Shown: positions 60,813 through 64,000 of the stretch, piece by piece
Numbering within the stretch: position 1 is the stretch's first letter
Layout: the number at the start of each line of letters is the position of its first letter
From: Trueperella pecoris
Lineage (GTDB): Bacteria; Actinomycetota; Actinomycetes; Actinomycetales; Actinomycetaceae
DNA: 64,000 nucleotides
Direction: 5' to 3'
Assembly: GCF_014926385.1 (NCBI RefSeq)
Contig: NZ_CP053291.1
Coordinates: forward strand, 2,170,001 to 2,234,000
Notes under the pieces: model-generated
What the model was told of the DNA's origin: nothing
What the model saw: only the letters and a program-made list of their open reading frames with translations
Database searches by the model: none
Position numbers and translations under genes: made by a program

Positions 60813-63800
60813 CTCTTCCCCGCGCGAGCGGGGGTAATTCCGAGATGCCGAAGGCGCTGCAATTCACCGGCGCCTCTTCCCCGCGCGAGCGGGGGTAATT
60901 CCCGGAGGCTCTCACCCCCGGCCGCGAAGACGATCTCTTCCCCGCGCGAGCGGGGGTAATTCCATCAAGCGTCTCAAGACCGTCGAAATCACCCCCTCTT
61001 CCCCGCGCGAGCGGGGGTAATTCGTGGTCAGCACGGAAAAGAATGCGAAGGCGACGCTCTTCCCCGCGCGAGCGGGGGTAATTCCCGCCAAATAGTCGAC
61101 ACAAACATCGAATTCGTCTCTTCCCCGCGCGAGCGGGGGTAATTCCTTTGCTGTCAGTGAGGCGGGGAGCCAAGTTGGCTCTTCCCCGCGCGAGCGGGGG
61201 TAATTCCGCCACGAGCGCCGAGTTACGAAAGACCAATGAGCTCTTCCCCGCGCGAGCGGGGGTAATTCCCAGGTTTAGAAGGTGGAGATCGTTCCAGAAT
61301 TCTCTTCCCCGCGCGAGCGGGGGTAATTCCTAGGTCCAATCTGGTGGTGTGCGCCACACTTTCTCTTCCCCGCGCGAGCGGGGGTAATTCCATAGCCACA
61401 GTGTAACGAGAATGTGGCACACCCTCTTCCCCGCGCGAGCGGGGGTAATTCCACGGAAAGGATAACCTTTATGGATACTGTTTTCTCTTCCCCGCGCGAG
61501 CGGGGGTAATTCCCACTTCGGGTTCGAGAAATACCCGACGTCAACCTCTTCCCCGCGCGAGCGGGGGTAATTCCGCTTAACGGTTTCACGCACCGGGCAG
61601 CCTTGCCTCTTCCCCGCGCGAGCGGGGATAATTCCGTTTCACCTACTTCCGGTATCTTGGTGTCAGTCTCTTCCCCGCGCGAGCGGGGGTAATTCCCCCG
61701 AGTTTCGTATCCTCATGGCCGCTTGGAGCTCTTCCCCGCGCGAGCGGGGGTAATTCCTTGCGCAGGGTGGCGAGGGTGATGCCGAGGCGCTCTTCCCCGC
61801 GCGAGCGGGGGTAATTCCACGGCTGAGGATAAGCCTGAGGAGTGGGCGGACTCTTCCCCGCGCGAGCGGGGGTAATTCCGGCCACGTTTCCACGAATTTC
61901 ACGCCGAAGGTCTCTTCCCCGCGCGAGCGGGGGTAATTCCCTGTGGGGCGCTGACCTGCGGGGCGCTGACCTCTCTTCCCCGCGCGAGCGGGGGTAATTC
62001 TGCCTTGTGTGGCGATTTCGCGTTGCTTGGCTTCTCTTCCCCGCGCGAGCGGGGGTAATTCCCGCCCAAATCTGGGCATGTATTCGTTTGGCGCCTCTTC
62101 CCCGCGCGAGCGGGGGTAATTCCGATTTCATACCTCAGGCGGACTCGCTCGACGCCTCTTCCCCGCGCGAGCGGGGGTAATTCCCAGTCCGCAACAGTCA
62201 TAGCAGTTTGGCCCGACTCTTCCCCGCGCGAGCGGGGGTAATTCCCGTGACCGTCGTCGGCCCAGAGGTAACCACTGCTCTTCCCCGCGCGAGCGGGGGT
62301 AATTCCTGGCAAGAGATTCGTTCCCTCGCGCTGTTGATCTCTTCCCCGCGCGAGCGGGGGTAATTCCAGTGAGCTGGTCAATCCGAGTGGTGAGGTCGTC
62401 TCTTCCCCGCGCGAGCGGGGGTAATTCCGCCGGCATCGACACCGAATCCCCCGAGTGGGACTCTTCCCCGCGCGAGCGGGGGTAATTCCACGGGGCCGTA
62501 GTCGTCGGATTCGATCCCATTCTCTTCCCCGCGCGAGCGGGGGTAATTCCAATCGGCACGATCACCGATATCAAGGAGAGCCCTCTTCCCCGCGCGAGCG
62601 GGGGTAATTCCTTCTACGATGAAAAGCTGATCTATCCCTTCGACTCTTCCCCGCGCGAGCGGGGGTAATTCCCCATGCGGGCCGGATGGTCTTATCGTCG
62701 GACGCTCTTCCCCGCGCGAGCGGGGGTAATTCCAAGTGGTCAACGATTGACACGTATGGGCCGAACTCTTCCCCGCGCGAGCGGGGGTAATTCCGACATA
62801 GTCATACTTGGCACCCGGCCTAAACGCTCTTCCCCGCGCGAGCGGGGGTAATTCCGGCCCGAGGTTTCCATCTACGCCGAGACTGATCTCTTCCCCGCGC
62901 GAGCGGGGGTAATTCCGACACCCTCGCCCACATCGCTGACCGGGCGGGCTCTTCCCCGCGCGAGCGGGGGTAATTCCGGGACTACCGTGTTAGAAAAACC
63001 CCCCAACCCGCTCTTCCCCGCGCGAGCGGGGGTAATTCCCAGAGCCGAACCAGTAAAACTTGGCCATAGGCACTCTTCCCCGCGCGAGCGGGGGTAATTC
63101 CAGCTGAAAGAGGAGGCCCTGCAAGCAGATGAGCTCTTCCCCGCGCGAGCGGGGGTAATTCCGTCGCTTGCTCGTGAGCTGCAGGCGGCGGCGGCTCTTC
63201 CCCGCGCGAGCGGGGGTAATTCCAGCATCGCAGCTATTACGGCGCAAGATCTAGACTCTTCCCCGCGCGAGCGGGGGTAATTCCCCTATGAATACTGTTT
63301 TTTCTCCTCAGCTGCGCTCTTCCCCGCGCGAGCGGGGGTAATTCCAGCATCGCAGCTATTACGGCGCAAGATCTAGACTCTTCCCCGCGCGAGCGGGGGT
63401 AATTCCACTGGGTGCGCTTTACCCTAGGTTAGTCACATCTCTTCCCCGCGCGAGCGGGGGTAATTCCCATGCGGGAAGTAAACAGACTCCTGAGCGAGAC
63501 TCTTCCCCGCGCGAGCGGGGGTAATTCCCATCAGCGAATATCTGGGCATGGGGCGGCAGTCTCTTCCCCGCGCGAGCGGGGGTAATTCCGCCTTGGAGTG
63601 CGGCGAGTTCGGCTGGGTGGCCTCTTCCCCGCGCGAGCGGGGGTAATTCCTGTCGCATCCACTATTGCCACAGCAGTAGCGCCTCTTCCCCGCGCGAGCG
63701 GGGGTAATTCCGTCACCTTTGAAGCGGCTGGGGAGGGGCACGGCTCTTCCCCGCGCGAGCGGGGGTAATTCCGCGTTCAGAAGATGGAGAAACGCGGCCG

Positions 63801-64000
63801 TGACTCTTCCCCGCGCGAGCGGGGGTAATTCCATGGCTGACCCGTCTGTTTTCCGCATGGAGCCGCTCTTCCCCCGCGCGAGCGGGGGTAATTCCGCCGG
63901 GGTCTTCAAAGACGATGACGCAAATTGCTCTTCCCCGCGCGAGCGGGGGTAATTCCCAATCCGGCCTCGGAATCGCGGCGCAAATGGTCTCTTCCCCGCG
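60813..64000 (+). CRISPR. Type I-E CRISPR array, 52 full repeats plus a partial 53rd (continues beyond window)
   Basis: 29-bp repeats begin CTCTTCCCCGCGCG and end AGCGGGGGTAATTCC, with a CCCCGC/GCGGGG hairpin and a GTAATTCC 5' handle, so transcription is left to right from the cas2 side. Period is 61 bp (32-nt spacers), with 62 or 60 bp in a few units. I counted 52 complete repeats (first 60813, last 63928) and a 12-nt start of a 53rd at 63989. Repeats 4 (last base G), 14 (A for G at 61628), 21 (T at the end) and 51 (one extra C) differ. Spacers 40 and 42 are identical. ORFs in this region (GITPARAGK, ELPPLARGR) are repeat artefacts. Confidence 0.98.

Noticed and set aside
60813-63952. Long ORFs with repeated NYPRSRGEE, ELPPLARGR and GITPARAGK peptides
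   Set aside because: They are translations of the CRISPR repeat and spacers in several frames; the repeat period and lack of start signals show they are not genes.
1-64000. tRNA, rRNA, prophage or insertion-sequence genes
   Set aside because: No cloverleaf, rRNA segment, transposase or integrase motif was seen in reading the window; the TA and AlbA_2 cassettes lack any such gene.

Overview
The window is a 64 kb piece of a high-GC Gram-positive chromosome, most likely an animal- or human-associated actinobacterium of the Actinomycetaceae/Arcanobacteriaceae type (Trueperella- or Arcanobacterium-like). The clues are three surface proteins with LAHTG sortase signals, a secreted multidomain sialidase, the actinobacterial 'surface-anchored' repeat domain, GTG/TTG starts, and the order PBP - rpsF - ssb - rpsR - rplI - dnaB. 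The genus is inferred from gene content only.

Layout. 1-5.0 kb: end of an AI-2E-type transporter, a class A penicillin-binding protein and the S6/SSB/S18/L9 operon. 5.0-10 kb: a wall-anchored 5'-nucleotidase, a MATE exporter and an unknown membrane protein. 10-13 kb: a cluster of DnaA-box-like sites in front of dnaB, then an MFS exporter. 13-25 kb: TatD hydrolase and TcdA, the sialidase, an HD hydrolase, a PdxK-like kinase with a cysteine-rich tail, an aldo/keto reductase, a proline iminopeptidase-like enzyme, an acyltransferase, a DsbA-like protein and IlvA. 25-31 kb: a CYTH protein, two small hypotheticals, a deoxynucleoside kinase and the queuosine pair (precursor transporter + Tgt). 31-39 kb: a lower-GC block with a two-component system facing a lipoprotein/adaptor/ATPase/permease export operon, DUF2871, and a DUF1444-like protein. 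39-47 kb: a wall-anchored surface protein with candidate metal-regulator boxes, TrkH/TrkA, a TetR regulator and HrpB. 47-64 kb: a defence-rich end holding a RelE/Phd toxin-antitoxin cassette, RlmC, a lipocalin, an AlbA_2/Schlafen-type protein in a repeat-flanked cassette, a complete type I-E CRISPR-Cas locus split into two divergent operons, and a CRISPR array of 52 full repeats that runs off the window.

Most interesting signals. (1) Two degenerate, hairpin-preserving CRISPR-repeat-like sequences 60 bp apart in the divergent cas promoter region look like a built-in crRNA-like unit. (2) An H-type pseudoknot that would sequester the Shine-Dalgarno of the queuosine-precursor transporter is a candidate new preQ1-type riboswitch. 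(3) The AlbA_2 gene lies between 139-bp direct repeats, each ending in a perfect 40-bp palindrome. (4) The toxin-antitoxin cassette lies between perfect 35-bp direct repeats copied from the 3' end of hrpB. (5) A four-copy family of structured intergenic repeats shows paired stem changes. (6) The 10-mer ACGACGCCGT occurs at least 22 times. All counts and alignments were made by eye.
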